Assembly (NCBI GenBank): GCA_021325215.1
Contig: JAJPHO010000034.1
Span: forward strand, 1 to 40,521
Direction: 5' to 3'
DNA from: Alphaproteobacteria bacterium
GTDB taxonomy: Bacteria; Pseudomonadota; Alphaproteobacteria; Rhodospirillales; Magnetospirillaceae
Length of the DNA stretch: 40,521 nucleotides
Both the position numbers and the translations under genes were made by a program. The notes under the pieces are model-generated. The model saw only the letters and a list, made by a program, of their open reading frames with translations. It was not told where the DNA came from and searched no databases. Below are positions 27,711 through 37,547 of the stretch, piece after piece (position 1 is the first letter of the stretch; the number at the start of each line of letters is the position of its first letter).

Positions 27711-28655
27711 ATGATCGGCAAGCGTATCCTGGTGACCGGCGGAGCTGGATTTCTCGGCTCGCATCTCTGCGAGCGGCTGCTCGGCCAGGGCCATGAAATT
27801 CTCTGCGTCGACAATTTCTTCACCGGCCGGCGCGCCAATGTCGCCCATCTGCTCGACCATCCGCGCTTCGAGCTGATGCGCCACGACGTCACGTTCCCGC
27901 TCTATGTCGAAGTGGACGAGATCTACAACCTGGCCTGCCCGGCCTCGCCGATCCACTACCAGTTCGACCCGGTGCAGACCACCAAGACCTCGGTCCATGG
28001 CGCCATCAACATGCTGGGCCTGGCCAAGCGCACCCGGGCCAAGATCTTCCAGGCCTCGACCTCCGAGGTCTATGGCGACCCGTCGGTCCATCCGCAGCCG
28101 GAAAGCTATTGGGGCAACGTCAATCCGATCGGTCCGCGCAGCTGCTACGACGAAGGCAAGCGCTGCGCCGAGACCCTGTTCTTCGATTATTTCCGCCAGC
28201 ACAAGACCCGCATCAAGGTGGCGCGCATCTTCAATACCTATGGTCCGCGGATGCATCCCAATGACGGGCGCGTGGTGTCGAACTTCATCGTCCAGGCGCT
28301 GAAGGGCGAGCCGATCACCATCTATGGCAGCGGCCAGCAGACCCGCTCGTTCTGCTATGCCTCCGACCTGATCGAGGGCTTCATCCGCCTGATGGACACC
28401 GACGAGGCGGTCACCGGCCCGATCAATCTGGGCAATCCCGGTGAATTCACCATGATCCAGTTGGCCGAGATGGTGATCGAGCTGACCGGTTCGAAGTCGA
28501 AGCTGGAAACCCGCCCGCTGCCCGCCGACGACCCGAAGCAGCGCCGGCCCGACATCACCCAGGCCCAGGAAAAGCTGGGCTGGCAGCCGACCGTGCCGCT
28601 GCGCGAAGGCCTCGGCAAGACGATCGAGTATTTCGATAATTTGCTGAAGGGCTGA
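27711..28655 (+). CDS. UDP-glucuronate decarboxylase (UDP-xylose synthase), extended SDR
   Basis: A 314-residue extended short-chain dehydrogenase that converts UDP-glucuronate to UDP-xylose, a precursor for polysaccharides. The NAD loop is [11 protein letters not shown] (residues 9-19). The active site has the Ser/Thr in [11 protein letters not shown] and Tyr146-x3-Lys150 in SCYDEGKR. The family-specific blocks [34 protein letters not shown] and [15 protein letters not shown] separate it from other epimerases. ATG 27711 follows GGGGGAACAG. No glycosyltransferases are next to it, so its polysaccharide is not identified here. Confidence 0.92.
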   Translation: MIGKRILVTGGAGFLGSHLCERLLGQGHEILCVDNFFTGRRANVAHLLDHPRFELMRHDVTFPLYVEVDEIYNLACPASPIHYQFDPVQTTKTSVHGAINMLGLAKRTRAKIFQASTSEVYGDPSVHPQPESYWGNVNPIGPRSCYDEGKRCAETLFFDYFRQHKTRIKVARIFNTYGPRMHPNDGRVVSNFIVQALKGEPITIYGSGQQTRSFCYASDLIEGFIRLMDTDEAVTGPINLGNPGEFTMIQLAEMVIELTGSKSKLETRPLPADDPKQRRPDITQAQEKLGWQPTVPLREGLGKTIEYFDNLLKG

Positions 28656-28694
28656 ACATCCGGGGTTGAAAAACGCCCGGAGACTGCCCTACTT

Positions 28695-28718
28695 TTGAGC
28701 ATCCAGATAGATGCTCAA
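28695..28718 (+). repeat. Perfect 9-bp hairpin upstream of the S9-family gene
   Basis: TTGAGCATC (28695-28703) and GATGCTCAA (28710-28718) flank the loop CAGATA. The right arm ends four bases before the GAGG ribosome site of the gene at 28732. No T-run follows. It could be the end of the upstream transcript, an operator, or a leader stem. Confidence 0.6.
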
Positions 28719-28731
28719 TTGCGAGGCAGAC

Positions 28732-31080
28732 ATGAAGCTTTCGCCGCTCGCTTTCCTGGTCGCCTTCGCTATTGTTCCATCTTTCGCCGCCGAGCCGGTC
28801 GAGCCTTCCGCCGCCGCACGGCTGTTCGGCGCCCTGCCGCTGGCGCAGGACGTGCGTTTGTCGCCCGATGGCAATTATCTCGCTCTGAGATCCGGCGCTG
28901 GCGGCGAAGAGAAATTCGTCATCATGGACATAGCCGGCAAGGACGTCCGGCAACTGCCGGAGCTGGGCCAGGATTCCACCATGGTGCAGACCGTGCAGGC
29001 CAATTGGATCGCCTGGAAGAACCAGTCCAAGCTGGTGGCCGGCGTACTGGCCTGCCGCGAGACCGCCAATTCCGATCATGCCTTCGCCACCAGCGGCTAT
29101 GTCGTCGACCGTGACGGAGAGGGCAGGGTCCGTCCGATCAGCCTGAGCAAGGGAGTCTTGGGCCGTCAGATTGCCGTCCAGTTCCGTGACCGTCTGATCA
29201 GTTTCCTGCCGAACGATCCGCGCCATGTTCTGGTCGAGGCGCGCGTGCAGGACGAGATCTATCCCGACGTGGCCATGGTCGATGTCGAGACAGGCCTGAG
29301 CCAAACCGTGGTCCGAGCCCGTCACGGCTTCACCGACTGGATGGCGGACGGGGCCGGAGGCGTCCGGCTTGCCGTCGCCTTTCCCGATGGCGATCTGCGC
29401 CGCGTCATCTATGTGCGGGGCGGCTCGGGCGAAGACTGGAAGCCGATCCATGAGGATCGCGTCGGCAGCGATCCCGCTTTTGTTCCCCTGGCCTTCTCGC
29501 GGCGGAATCCCGACATTCTGTTCGTCTCGGTCGAAGAGAGCGGGCATATGGCGATCCGCCAGTTCGATACCGCAGCCTTGGCCTTGGGCGAGCGGCTCGC
29601 CGCCGACCCTGAAGCCGACGCGGTGCCGGTGCTGCGCTATGGCGAGTTGATCGGCTATCGGCTTGGCTCGGCGCCGGTGGTTTATCTCGACGAAGGCTGG
29701 AATCGCACGGCCAAGGCCATCCGCCAAGCGCTGCCAGACGCCGAGATCGAACTGGTGGACCGTAGCGACGACGGCAGGCGCGGCCTGGTGCTGGTGACCG
29801 AAGGATCGCTGCCGCCGACCTATTTCCTGCTCGACAGGCGCGCCGACGGCACCCATCTGGATCCCCTTGGGGCGGTGCGTGATCAGCGGGTGGTGACGAG
29901 CGCGGCGCCGATCCTTCAGGTCAGCTATCCGGCGCAGGACGGGACGATGGTTCCCGCCTATGTCACGCTGCCGCCGGGTCCTCGCCATGGTCCCATTCCC
30001 TTCGTGGTTTTGGCCCATGACGGTCCGTCGGGGCATGACCAGGGTCGCTTTGACTATCTGGTGCAGTTCCTCGCGAATAAGGGTTATGGGGTGTTTCAGC
30101 CGCAATTCCGCGGATCGTCGATGCCCTCGGCCACGCTGGGAAGCGGTATTCATGGAAGCGGGATCGGCGCCGAGCAATCGACGTCGGTCACGGCGGTGGC
30201 GAAGGGGCCGATACCGCTCGGCCTGATCGGTATGCGGACGCCGTCCGGTGATTCGAGGAACGCCATCTTCGGCGGAACCACGAACGAGATGCGCCGGGTC
30301 TATGAGGCGGCTTTCGGGATTATTCCCAACGATTCCCGGCAATTGGAAAAGATCGCCGGTCCGGACGGCGTCGACGTGATGCTGGGGCCGAAGCTCGACG
30401 CGATAGTCGACCGAGGCTATGGCGGCTTGTCCGCCGGCGCGGGTAGTGCCTACGTGCGGGCTGGCTTGGGTGGTTGGGGGCGCTCGATCCAGGACGACAT
30501 CACCGACGGCACCCATTGGCTGATTTCACAAGGTTATGCCGATGCCGGCCGCATCTGTGTCGCCGGGCGCGGTTTCGGCGGCTATGCCGCGCTGATGGAA
30601 GCGGCGCGGGATTCTACGCTCTATCGCTGCGCCGCGGCTCTGGCGCCGGTGACGGATCTCGGCCGGCTCGCCCTCGACGCCCGGCATTTCGCCAATTCCA
30701 ACTATCTGCTCGGTTATCTTCGGGCCAATGCTGAACCGCTTGCCGACATCTCCCCGGTCGCCCAGGCCGACAAGATCGACGTGCCGGTTTTGCTGGTGCA
30801 TGGCCGTCAGGATTGCGACGTGCCGGTGATGCAGGCCGAGGAGATGGAGACGGCTCTGCGCCGCCAGCGCGACAAGGTCGGATCGGTTGCGATCGCCAAT
30901 ATGCCGGCCAAGGGGCCCGTCGCGCAGGATGCGCCGCAACAGGCGGCGCGGCCGCCACGTTCGGTTACGGCGCTGTATCTCGATGACGGGGATCACGCCC
31001 TTAATCGATCGGCCGACCGCATTGCCTATCTGTCGGCGCTGGAGACCTTCCTGGCGGTCAATCTCAAGCCAGGAAGCTAG
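28732..31080 (+). CDS. S9 (prolyl oligopeptidase)-family protein lacking the catalytic serine
   Basis: A 782-residue exported protein (signal peptide residues 1 to about 18, VAFAIVPSFA). The N-terminal half (about 25-410) is a beta-propeller-like region starting LPLAQDVRLSPDGNYLALRS. The C-terminal half is the alpha/beta-hydrolase domain (VLAHDGPSGHD, FQPQFRGSS, DDITDGTHWLISQGYAD). Where active relatives have G-x-S-Y-G-G-Y, this protein has AGRGFGGYAALM, so the nucleophile is Gly614. The acidic region (VHGRQDCDVPV) and His (DDGDHAL) remain. About 95-110 extra residues lie between FRGS and GGWGRS compared with typical members. ATG 28732 follows GAGG; ATG 28711 would add seven residues before the signal peptide. 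It is probably not a peptidase; binding or scaffold roles are possible. Confidence 0.85.
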   Translation: MKLSPLAFLVAFAIVPSFAAEPVEPSAAARLFGALPLAQDVRLSPDGNYLALRSGAGGEEKFVIMDIAGKDVRQLPELGQDSTMVQTVQANWIAWKNQSKLVAGVLACRETANSDHAFATSGYVVDRDGEGRVRPISLSKGVLGRQIAVQFRDRLISFLPNDPRHVLVEARVQDEIYPDVAMVDVETGLSQTVVRARHGFTDWMADGAGGVRLAVAFPDGDLRRVIYVRGGSGEDWKPIHEDRVGSDPAFVPLAFSRRNPDILFVSVEESGHMAIRQFDTAALALGERLAADPEADAVPVLRYGELIGYRLGSAPVVYLDEGWNRTAKAIRQALPDAEIELVDRSDDGRRGLVLVTEGSLPPTYFLLDRRADGTHLDPLGAVRDQRVVTSAAPILQVSYPAQDGTMVPAYVTLPPGPRHGPIPFVVLAHDGPSGHDQGRFDYLVQFLANKGYGVFQPQFRGSSMPSATLGSGIHGSGIGAEQSTSVTAVAKGPIPLGLIGMRTPSGDSRNAIFGGTTNEMRRVYEAAFGIIPNDSRQLEKIAGPDGVDVMLGPKLDAIVDRGYGGLSAGAGSAYVRAGLGGWGRSIQDDITDGTHWLISQGYADAGRICVAGRGFGGYAALMEAARDSTLYRCAAALAPVTDLGRLALDARHFANSNYLLGYLRANAEPLADISPVAQADKIDVPVLLVHGRQDCDVPVMQAEEMETALRRQRDKVGSVAIANMPAKGPVAQDAPQQAARPPRSVTALYLDDGDHALNRSADRIAYLSALETFLAVNLKPGS

Positions 31081-31964
31081 CCCCGTTCCGCGATCTTCTT
31101 CAGCAGGAAGTCCCTGAACACCGCGATGCGCATCGAGTGGCGCAGTTCTTCCGGATAGACGAAGAACGCCTCGATGGTCGGGCCGCGCAGTTCGGGCAGG
31201 ATTTGCACCAGCTGGTCGGTGTGGTGCGAGAAGTAGTTGGGCAGCGAGGCGATGCCGAGGCCGCTTTGCGCCGCCAGGAAGATTCCATAGAGGCTGTTGA
31301 CCTTCAGCACCGGCTTGCGCGGCCGGTCCGGATGCGCGCCGGCATGCAGCAGCCAGTTCAGGCTGCCGACCGGCGGGCGCGGCGTGTCGCCATAGACGAT
31401 GATGCGGTGCTGGTCGAGCTCTTCCGGGCTGGCCGGCGTGCCGTGCTTGGCCAGATAATCCGGCGAGGCGTAGATGCTGTAATGCAGATCGACCAGATGG
31501 CGTTGCACCAGATCGGGCTGGCGCGGCGGCGACATGCGGATCGCCACGTCGGCCTCGCGCATCGCCAGGTCCAGTTCGCCATCGTCGAGGATGACGCTGA
31601 TCTGGATTTCCGGATAAAGATCGATGAAGTCGCGCAGCGCCGGCGTCAGCCACAGCATGCCGAACGCCACCGTGGTGGTGACGCGCAGCGGACCCTGCGG
31701 CCGCTCGCGGCTTTCGGTCAGCTGGGCCTCGGTGATGGCCAGCTTGGCGAACACGTCGCGCGCGGTGTTGTAGAGCAGGTCGCCCTGCTCGGTGAGGATC
31801 AGGCCGCGCGCATGGCGATGAAACAGCGGAACGTCGAGGCTTTCCTCGAGCGCGCTGATCTGCCGGCTGACGGCCGACTGACTCAGATTGAGCGCTTCCC
31901 CCGCATTGGTGAAACTGCCGGCCGAAGCGACGGCATGGAACACCCGCAGCTTATCCCAGTCCAT
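31077..31964 (-). CDS. LysR family transcriptional regulator
   Basis: A 295-residue LTTR. The N-terminal winged helix-turn-helix (about residues 1-60) reads LRVFHAVASAGSFTNAGEAL, then LSQSAVSRQISALEE. The long linker helix and two-lobe effector domain follow (PLRVTTTVAFGMLWLTPAL, YASPDYLAKHG, SGLGIASLPNY). Effector and targets are unknown; LTTRs often regulate a divergent neighbour, but here the neighbours are co-directional or convergent. trxB lies 61 bp upstream on the same strand with a strong stem between. Its TAG overlaps the stop of the S9-family gene by 4 bp (CTAG). Confidence 0.93.
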   Translation of the reverse strand: MDWDKLRVFHAVASAGSFTNAGEALNLSQSAVSRQISALEESLDVPLFHRHARGLILTEQGDLLYNTARDVFAKLAITEAQLTESRERPQGPLRVTTTVAFGMLWLTPALRDFIDLYPEIQISVILDDGELDLAMREADVAIRMSPPRQPDLVQRHLVDLHYSIYASPDYLAKHGTPASPEELDQHRIIVYGDTPRPPVGSLNWLLHAGAHPDRPRKPVLKVNSLYGIFLAAQSGLGIASLPNYFSHHTDQLVQILPELRGPTIEAFFVYPEELRHSMRIAVFRDFLLKKIAERG

Positions 31965-31984
31965 TGGGCCCCTTCTTCCCCGTG

Positions 31985-32015
31985 CCGCGACGCCCCGAAT
32001 GGGGCTAAGTCGCGG
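31985..32015 (-). terminator. Strong stem-loop between trxB and lysR
   Basis: CCGCGAC/GTCGCGG (7 bp) and GCCCC/GGGGC (5 bp) form a long GC stem with a three-base bulge and the loop GAAT or ATTC. It begins 11 nt after the trxB stop. No U-tract follows on the minus strand, so termination may be partial or the stem may only protect the trxB message. Confidence 0.5.
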
Positions 32016-32025
32016 TTCCCGTTTA

Positions 32026-33063
<1,038 letters not shown>

Positions 33064-33113
33064 CTAATCTGGCCCGGGGACGAGGTCAAGCGAGCGGGGT
33101 GTGGGGAAATATC

Positions 33114-33728
33114 ATGCCGTATGAGCAGGAGCGTTTGGCGGAGTTGTTGTGCTCGCGCCTGTGCCACGATCTGGCCGGCGCCGTCAGCGCGGTCAGCGCC
33201 GGCGCCGAATTGCTGGCGGAGGAGGGGCCGGCCAGCCCGATGGCCGCCGAAGCGGTGTCCTTGCTCGCGGACAGCGCCGCTTCGATGGCGGCGCGGCTGA
33301 AGTTCCTGCGCCTGGCGCTGGGCTCGTCGAGCAGCTCGGCGCCGTCCGAGGCGCGGCCGCTGAGCCTGGCCTATCTCGAAAAGGGCTATCCGACCGGCGA
33401 ATGGCGCCTCGACTGGCCGGCCGACCAGCCGCCGCCTGCCTCGCCCGACCAGGCCAAGCTGCTGCTCAATCTGATCTGCCTGGCGCAAGACTGCCTCCCC
33501 CGCGGCGGGGTGATCGCCGTGCGGCCGGGCGATGCCGCGCTGGTGGCGGCGCGGGGGGCGGCGCTGACGCAAAGCGAATCGGTTCAGGGATTGGCCGCGG
33601 CCGATCTTTCCGCGCTGGGACCGCGCTCGGGGCAGGGTGCTTATACCGCTTTCCTGGCGGCGCGCCTGGGCGGCCGGATCGAGTCGCGGCGGAGCGAGGG
33701 CGAGATGGTTTTTGAGCTGTGTCAATAA
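33114..33728 (+). CDS. ChpT-like histidine phosphotransferase
   Basis: A 204-residue protein of the alphaproteobacterial histidine phosphotransferase family (DUF2328). The phosphorylatable His18 is in LLCSRLCHDLAGAVSAVSAG, followed by a second helix to complete the dimerisation hairpin. A degenerate ATPase-like domain without nucleotide motifs (about 85-204) comes after. ChpT of Caulobacter moves phosphate from CckA to CtrA and CpdR; whether this is that protein or a paralogue is not decidable here. ATG 33114 follows GTGGGGAAATATC; the longer frame back to 33042 lacks conserved sequence. It is divergent from trxB and lies 216 bp upstream of cheA. Confidence 0.82.
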   Translation: MPYEQERLAELLCSRLCHDLAGAVSAVSAGAELLAEEGPASPMAAEAVSLLADSAASMAARLKFLRLALGSSSSSAPSEARPLSLAYLEKGYPTGEWRLDWPADQPPPASPDQAKLLLNLICLAQDCLPRGGVIAVRPGDAALVAARGAALTQSESVQGLAAADLSALGPRSGQGAYTAFLAARLGGRIESRRSEGEMVFELCQ

Positions 33729-33944
33729 ATGTGAATATCGACCCTCCTTAAATGGGGATGGGAAATACTTCATTTTTCCTTATGCTGCGGCTAATACCAC
33801 CGGTGTGTTACAACCACTCCGGGGGCGTGCCCGCCGCACCTTCTCGGGGTGGCCAAAGCATGTTATCGTCGGCCCGGTTTTTCTGTGGCATTTCTGGGCT
33901 GGCGGGTCGTACGAAGACTGGTCGACGGAACCAAGGGGTGAATT

Positions 33945-36620
33945 ATGGATGATTTGCTGACCGAATTTTTGACCGAGACGGGCGAGAGTCTCGCCACGCT
34001 CGACGTCGAACTGGTCAAGCTCGAGCAGAATCCGTCTCCGCAGATTCTCTCCAACATCTTCCGCCTGGTCCACACCATCAAGGGCACCTGCGGCTTCCTT
34101 GGCCTGCCCCGCCTTGAATCGGTGGCCCATGCCGCGGAAAACGTGCTGGGCAAGTTCCGTGACGGCGAGCTGACGGTTACGCCGGCCGCCGTGACCCTCA
34201 TCCTGGCCTCGATCGATTGCATCAAGGGCATCCTGGCCCACATCGAACAGACCGAAGCCGAGCCGGAAGGCGACGACAAGGATCTGATCGCCGCGCTCAA
34301 CGCCCATGCCGAGGGCAAGGGTGCCGCCGCCGCGCCGCCGCCGGCTGCCGCCGCCCCGCCGCCCGCTCCGGCTCCGGCCCCGGCTCCTGCCGCCGCCCCC
34401 GAGCCTGAACCCGAGCCCGCCGCCGCCGCGCCGGTTCCGGCCCCGGCTCCCGCGCCGGCGCCCGTCGCCGCCGCGCCCGACCATCACGACGAGCCCGCTC
34501 CGTCGGTGCCGGCTCCGGTCGCCCAGGCCCAGGTTCCCGCCGCCGGCGCCGCCGCGGCCAATCAGGAATCGGCCCTGGCCGCACAGACCATCCGCGTGAA
34601 CGTCGAGCTGCTCGAGAACCTGATGACCCTGGTGTCCGAGCTGGTGCTGACCCGCAACCAGCTGCTGCAGATGGTGCGCGGCAAGGACGACAGCGAATTC
34701 GCCACCCCGCTGCAGCGCCTGTCGCACATCACGACCGACCTGCAGGAAGGCGTGATGAAGACCCGCATGCAGCCGATCGGCAATGCCTGGGCCAAGCTGC
34801 CCCGCATCGTCCGCGACCTGTCGGTGGAAACGAACAAGAAGATCGACCTGCAGATGCTGGGCGCCGAGACCGAACTCGACCGCCAGGTGCTCGAGCTGAT
34901 CAAGGACCCGCTGACCCACATGGTCCGCAACTCGGCCGACCACGGCCTCGAGATGCCGGAAGACCGCAAGAAGGCCGGCAAGGCCGAAGTCGGCAAGATC
35001 GTGCTGAACGCCTTCCATGAAGGCGGTCATATCATCATCGAGATTTCCGATGACGGGCGCGGCCTGGGCATCCAGCGCATCAAGAACAAGGCGATCGCCA
35101 ACGGTCTGGCCACCGAGGCCGAGATCGAGCAGATGTCGGACCAGCAGATCGCCCAGTTCATCTTCCGCGCCGGCTTCTCGACCGCCGAGAAAGTCACCTC
35201 GGTGTCGGGCCGCGGCGTCGGCATGGACGTGGTGAAGACCAACATCGAGAAGATCGGCGGCACCATCGAGCTGAAGACGGTGGACGGCAAGGGCACCACC
35301 TTCACCATCAAGATCCCGCTGACCCTGGCCATCGTTTCGGCGCTGATCGTCGAATGCGCCAACGAGCGCTTCGCCATTCCGCAGATCAGCGTGCTGGAGC
35401 TGGTCCGCACCACGGCGACGTCGGAATATGGCATCGAGGTGATCAACAACGCGCCGGTCCTGCGCCTGCGCGACCGCCTGCTGCCGCTGGTTTCCCTGCG
35501 CACCCTTCTCAAGCTGCAGGACAGCGAGGATGACCGCGCCGAGACCTTCATCGTGGTCACCCAGGTCGGCAACTACACCTTCGGCATCATCGTCGACCGC
35601 GTGTTCGACACCGAGGAAATCGTGGTCAAGCCGGTCGCCCCGATCCTGCGCCACATCAACATGTTCTCGGGCAACACCATCCTGGGCGACGGCTCGGTGA
35701 TCATGATCCTGGACCCGAACGGCATCGCCGGCGCCGCCGGCGAGATGGCGGCGGGCGCTCAGCCGGTGGCCGAGAAGGCCCAGTCGCGCGGCGAAGTGCG
35801 CGCCGAGGACCAGCAGTCGATGCTGGTGTTCCGCGCCGGCGGCGACGACCTCAAGGCGGTTCCGCTCGCCCTCATCGCCCGCCTGGAAGAAATCGAAGTC
35901 ACCGATATCGAAGCCTCGCACGGCAAGCCGGTGGTGCAGTACCGCGGCAAGCTGATGCCGCTGGTCACCATCGATCCGGCCTTCCAGCTCAAGACCGAGG
36001 GGCAGCAGCCGGTCCTGGTGTTCTCGGACCACGAGCACACCATGGGCCTGGCGGTGGACGAGATCGTCGACATCGTCGAGGAGCAGCTGAAGATCGAGCT
36101 GGCGGTCAGCCAGCCCGGCCTGATCGGTACCGCCGTGGTGTCGGGCAAGGCGACCGACATCATCGATGCCGGCTATTACCTGACCCTGGCCTGGGGCGAC
36201 TGGTTCGGCAGCGAGAAGGACAGCCGCGGCACCACGCCGGAAGGCTTGCGCGTCCTGCTGGTCGATGACAGCCCCTTCTTCCGCAATCTGCTGACCCCGC
36301 TGCTGTCGGTGGCCGGCTACGACGTCACCTCGGTGGAGAGCCCGGACAAGGCGCTCAATCTGCGGGACTCGGGCGCGACCTTCGACGTCATCATCAGCGA
36401 CATCGAGATGCCGGGCATGAACGGCTTCGAGTTCGCCGAGGCGGTCCGTCACGATGGTCCGTGGTCGCAGCTGCCGATGGTGGCGCTGTCGTCGCACGCG
36501 ACCGAGCAGGATTTTGAACGGGGCCGCGAAGTCGGCTTCACCGATTACGTTGCCAAGTTCGACCGCGACGCCCTGTTGCAGACCCTGGCGCAAACCCTCT
36601 CGACCAAAGGTGCCGCATGA
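33945..36620 (+). CDS. cheA: Chemotaxis hybrid histidine kinase CheA with extra CheW-like and receiver domains
   Basis: An 891-residue kinase that phosphorylates CheY and CheB in response to receptors. The HPt domain (1-105) has His43 in LVHTIKGTCGFLG. Residues about 126-205 are a Pro/Ala-rich linker with no recognisable P2 domain. The dimerisation domain starts near RVNVELLENLMTLVSELVLTRN, and the ATPase domain has HMVRNSADHGLE (N box, about 325-336), ISDDGRGL and SGRGVGMDVV. A CheW-like domain (about 455-590) is followed by a second one (about 625-755; LVFRAG, YRGKLMPLV). The C-terminal receiver (about 768-885) has Asp819 in ISDIEMPGMNG and Lys in VAKF. ATG 33945 follows AAGGGG. It overlaps cheW by ATGA. 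Confidence 0.95.
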   Translation: MDDLLTEFLTETGESLATLDVELVKLEQNPSPQILSNIFRLVHTIKGTCGFLGLPRLESVAHAAENVLGKFRDGELTVTPAAVTLILASIDCIKGILAHIEQTEAEPEGDDKDLIAALNAHAEGKGAAAAPPPAAAAPPPAPAPAPAPAAAPEPEPEPAAAAPVPAPAPAPAPVAAAPDHHDEPAPSVPAPVAQAQVPAAGAAAANQESALAAQTIRVNVELLENLMTLVSELVLTRNQLLQMVRGKDDSEFATPLQRLSHITTDLQEGVMKTRMQPIGNAWAKLPRIVRDLSVETNKKIDLQMLGAETELDRQVLELIKDPLTHMVRNSADHGLEMPEDRKKAGKAEVGKIVLNAFHEGGHIIIEISDDGRGLGIQRIKNKAIANGLATEAEIEQMSDQQIAQFIFRAGFSTAEKVTSVSGRGVGMDVVKTNIEKIGGTIELKTVDGKGTTFTIKIPLTLAIVSALIVECANERFAIPQISVLELVRTTATSEYGIEVINNAPVLRLRDRLLPLVSLRTLLKLQDSEDDRAETFIVVTQVGNYTFGIIVDRVFDTEEIVVKPVAPILRHINMFSGNTILGDGSVIMILDPNGIAGAAGEMAAGAQPVAEKAQSRGEVRAEDQQSMLVFRAGGDDLKAVPLALIARLEEIEVTDIEASHGKPVVQYRGKLMPLVTIDPAFQLKTEGQQPVLVFSDHEHTMGLAVDEIVDIVEEQLKIELAVSQPGLIGTAVVSGKATDIIDAGYYLTLAWGDWFGSEKDSRGTTPEGLRVLLVDDSPFFRNLLTPLLSVAGYDVTSVESPDKALNLRDSGATFDVIISDIEMPGMNGFEFAEAVRHDGPWSQLPMVALSSHATEQDFERGREVGFTDYVAKFDRDALLQTLAQTLSTKGAA

Positions 36621-37114
36621 ATCAGGTTGTTCCCTCGAACAAGCGCGGCTTGCACGAGATCGCGACGACCGAGGATCACGAAGATTTCGTGACCATGTTC
36701 ATCGAGGGTCAGATGTTCGGCATCCCCGTGCTGGTGGTGCAGGACGTGCTGGGTCCGCAGAAGATCACGCGCATTCCGCTGGCGCCGCCGGAAGTGGCCG
36801 GCTCGCTCAATCTGCGCGGCCGTATCGTCACCGCCATCGATGTCCGCATGCGTCTGCGCCTGCCCAAGAAGAAGGCCGAGATCGGCGAGGGCATGAGCGT
36901 GGTCGTCGACATGAAGGGCGAGCTTTATTCGCTGCGCGTCGACCAGGTCGGCGAAGTGCTGAGCCTGGCGGCTGCCCGGTTCGAGCGCAACCCGCCGACC
37001 CTGGACCCGCTGTGGCGTGAATTCAGCACCGGAATCTACCGTCTCGAAGAAAAGCTCCTGGTCATTCTCGATGTTCCCAGGCTGCTGGACTTCACGCGGT
37101 CGGAAGCAATCTGA
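36617..37114 (+). CDS. cheW: Chemotaxis coupling protein CheW
   Basis: A 165-residue CheW that links receptors to CheA. The two SH3-like beta-barrels are seen as FVTMFIEGQMFGIPVLVVQDVLGP, the conserved NLRGRIVTAIDVRMRL, and VVDMKGELYSLRVDQVGEV. The first 25 residues are an extra polar tail. ATG 36617 lies in the cheA stop (ATGA), so translation is coupled and the two are made together. cheY follows after 54 bp. Confidence 0.95.
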   Translation: MNQVVPSNKRGLHEIATTEDHEDFVTMFIEGQMFGIPVLVVQDVLGPQKITRIPLAPPEVAGSLNLRGRIVTAIDVRMRLRLPKKKAEIGEGMSVVVDMKGELYSLRVDQVGEVLSLAAARFERNPPTLDPLWREFSTGIYRLEEKLLVILDVPRLLDFTRSEAI

Positions 37115-37168
37115 GGCCGTTTCTTCGGGTCGGGCGGCCAAACGTCCGACTGAAAGCGAAGGGTGTGA

Positions 37169-37534
37169 ATGAAGTCCTGTCTGATTGTCGACGACTCGAA
37201 GGTCATCCGCATGGTGGCCAAGAAAATCCTGCAGGAGCTGAGCTTCGAAACGCAGGAAGCGGAAGACGGGAAGATCGCTCTCGACATCTGCATGAAAAAA
37301 TTGCCGGACGCGATCTTGCTGGATTGGAACATGCCGAACATGAACGGCATCGATTTCCTCCGCGAATTGCGCAAGCTGCCGGGTGGGGAACAGCCGATCG
37401 TCGTGTTCTGCACCACTGAGAACGACATCGAGCACATCCAGGAAGCCATCTCGGCCGGCGCCAACGAATACATCATGAAGCCGTTCGACAGCGAGATCAT
37501 GCAGGCGAAGTTCTCGCAGGTCGGATTGCTCTGA
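37169..37534 (+). CDS. cheY: Chemotaxis response regulator CheY (single receiver domain)
   Basis: A 121-residue stand-alone receiver. The acidic pair is Asp8-Asp9, phospho-acceptor Asp52 is in ILLDWNMPNMNG, the Thr is in VFCTTEND, and the Lys is in IMKPFD. Between cheW and cheB it is the likely motor-binding output of CheA. The first residues are MKSCLIVDDSK, and the start ATG 37169 follows AAGGGTG. No cheZ phosphatase gene is near; the receiver of CheA may act as a phosphate sink (inference). Confidence 0.93.
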   Translation: MKSCLIVDDSKVIRMVAKKILQELSFETQEAEDGKIALDICMKKLPDAILLDWNMPNMNGIDFLRELRKLPGGEQPIVVFCTTENDIEHIQEAISAGANEYIMKPFDSEIMQAKFSQVGLL

Positions 37535-37547
37535 GCGGCGCCCCGAC

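Noticed and set aside
33886-33901. Sigma-54-like TGGCATTTCTGGGC upstream of cheA
   Set aside because: The GG-to-GC spacing is one base short and TTGC is absent, so it does not fit an RpoN promoter.
33729-33944. Possible small genes or a FliA-type promoter in the gap before cheA
   Set aside because: The short open frames have no ribosome site or conserved-looking sequence. No TAAA-N15-GCCGATAA-like pattern is present. I see nothing supported in this 216-bp gap.
33780-36593. A 937-codon open frame on the minus strand opposite cheA
   Set aside because: It is an antisense shadow of cheA. The long Gly/Arg run is only the complement of the Pro/Ala linker.
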